Assembly: GCA_022749905.1 (NCBI GenBank)
Contig: JAKIWU010000004.1
Coordinates: 1-23,990 of the forward strand
DNA from: Thermoplasmata archaeon
GTDB lineage: Archaea > Thermoplasmatota > Thermoplasmata > Lutacidiplasmatales > UBA184
Length of the DNA: 23,990 bases
Reading direction: 5' to 3'
Program-made: the position numbers and the translations under genes
The notes under the pieces: model-generated
The model's database searches: none
What the model saw: only the letters and a program-made list of their open reading frames with translations
What the model was told of the DNA's origin: nothing
In this document: positions 23,360 through 23,990 of the stretch, piece by piece
Layout of the letters: the number at the start of each line of letters is the position of its first letter
Numbering within the stretch: position 1 is the stretch's first letter

Positions 23360-23797
23360 ATGCAGGTGACGTCCGACGGGACACGCTGGATGCTGCGCCT
23401 CGTTCCCGGAGAAGAGCTCCCCGATGCCCTGGTCCGCTTCGCCGGCGAGAACAAGATCCGGGCGGGAGCCGTGCTCGTGGGGATCGGGCAGCTCCGAACC
23501 TCGAAGCTCGGCTACTGGAACGGTTCCGAGTACGCCCCGCTCGCCCTCGATGAGCCCGCCGAACTCGTGAGCCTTCAGGGTTCGATCGCCGAGGCGGACG
23601 GCCGCCCCTCCGTCCACCTCCACGCGGCCCTCGGAACGCGCGAGCATCGGACCGTGTCCGGGCACCTTCTCTCTGGGACCGTCGGTTCCCTCCTGGAACT
23701 CCTCGTGACCGTCTTCCCGGGCCAGGTGTGGAGTCGGCCCATCGACGAATCCACGGGCCTCCGAACCCTCGACCTCTCGGGTTCGAAACCCGCGTGA
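23360..23797 (+). CDS. PPC/DUF296-domain protein
   Basis: Small trimeric domain known from plant AT-hook proteins and from stand-alone bacterial and archaeal proteins, where it can bind zinc. The 145-aa product is just this domain: WMLRLVPGEELPDALVRFAG, AGAVLVGIGQLRTSKLGYWN, the metal-site motifs VHLHAALGT and HRTVSGHLLSGTVGSLLELL, and VTVFPGQVWSRPIDESTGLRTLDLS. The three His of HLH and GHL are the usual zinc ligands. Archaeal versions are annotated as DNA-binding, but this rests mostly on the plant homologues. ATG 23360 is 137 bp from the divergent larE start. Confidence 0.9.
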   Translation: MQVTSDGTRWMLRLVPGEELPDALVRFAGENKIRAGAVLVGIGQLRTSKLGYWNGSEYAPLALDEPAELVSLQGSIAEADGRPSVHLHAALGTREHRTVSGHLLSGTVGSLLELLVTVFPGQVWSRPIDESTGLRTLDLSGSKPA

Positions 23798-23857
23798 GCC
23801 GGCCGCACGGCGGACGCCCCCAGCAGGCCTTTCCGCTCCGATCTCTCGAAGAGCGCC

Positions 23858-23990
23858 ATGGCGAGGGAGCCCGCACCGCATCTTGCACGCCTCCACCATC
23901 GCGTGCAGGCTGCGGCGGTCCGACGGGGTTGGGCCGACCCCACCGAAATCCAGGAGCTGGCCTCGCCGCTCCTTCATTCGAGTGCCGACG
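23858..23990 (+). CDS. Possible start of a further gene, cut by the window end
   Basis: From the ATG at 23858 a frame of 44 codons stays open to the end (MAREPAPHLARLHHRVQAAA, then VRRGWADPTEIQELASPLL). The residues would form two helices and look protein-like. The codon third positions are less GC-rich than in neighbouring genes, and a minus-strand frame is also open here. Not recognised; it may be non-coding. Confidence 0.3.
   Translation, partial: MAREPAPHLARLHHRVQAAAVRRGWADPTEIQELASPLLHSSAD

Noticed and set aside
22475..23977. A 500-codon open frame on the minus strand through larE and the PPC gene
   Set aside because: Antisense or frame-shifted shadow of two genes with recognisable domains. 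Only its first part (after 23860) lacks a competing gene, and nothing in it is recognisable.

Overview
This looks like a high-GC archaeal chromosome segment, most likely euryarchaeal and Thermoplasmata-like. The archaeal signs are a stand-alone Bud32 kinase (KEOPS), a TrmY-type tRNA pseudouridine-54 methyltransferase, a ThiI-type sulfurtransferase with a Cys-X2-Cys pair, a tetraether-lipid-synthase-type radical SAM protein, a thiolase with its DUF35 partner, and a ribbon-helix-helix gene just upstream of an FtsZ-family gene. Several genes also have a TATA-like element 22-27 bp before the start codon and no leader, as expected of archaeal leaderless transcripts. The class assignment is inference. 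No rRNA, tRNA or CRISPR array was seen.

Layout. 1-793: 3' part of an NAD(P)HX dehydratase (+). 808-2351: agmatinase and Bud32, overlapping by 4 bp (-). 2512-7898: a fatty-acid/acyl-CoA island. It has an acyl-CoA dehydrogenase (+) facing a leftward run of ThiI, an 87-aa protein, thiolase, DUF35 protein and acyl-CoA ligase. 8033-9801: alpha/beta hydrolase, a 61-aa coiled-coil protein and a NUDT7/NudL-like Nudix hydrolase (+). 9735-12483: an M61 aminopeptidase with a PDZ domain and two unrecognised genes (-). 12695-14404: the Tes-type radical SAM gene (+), which shares a CTAG with the stop of a convergent SWIM zinc-finger gene. 15050-16694: a two-helix membrane protein and two unrecognised proteins (+). 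The second of these has a dyad flanking its TATA box. 16740-17429: TrmY (+), convergent with an FtsZ-family gene. 17365-18767: FtsZ-like protein and a double ribbon-helix-helix protein (-). 18768-18994: an AT-richer intergenic region with repeated TGTCRG boxes and a hairpin. 18995-20275: an orphan IS200/IS605-type TnpB with RNA-like hairpins in its 3' end. 20354-23223: UvrB and LarE (-). 23360-23797: a PPC/DUF296 protein (+). After 23858 there may be the start of another gene.

How the parts fit. The ligase, acyl-CoA dehydrogenase, thiolase and DUF35 protein suggest fatty or branched-chain acid activation and oxidation, although no hydratase or hydroxyacyl-CoA dehydrogenase is present here. 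Bud32, ThiI and TrmY are tRNA-modification enzymes scattered through the window. ThiI and LarE both carry a PP-loop and cysteine patterns expected to hold an iron-sulfur cluster. The most unusual locus is 17365-18846. There a tandem ribbon-helix-helix regulator, reminiscent of haloarchaeal CdrS, precedes an FtsZ homologue whose synergy loop has Ser in place of the second catalytic Asp. A set of repeated boxes lies at the operon promoter, and a TnpB element sits directly beside it.
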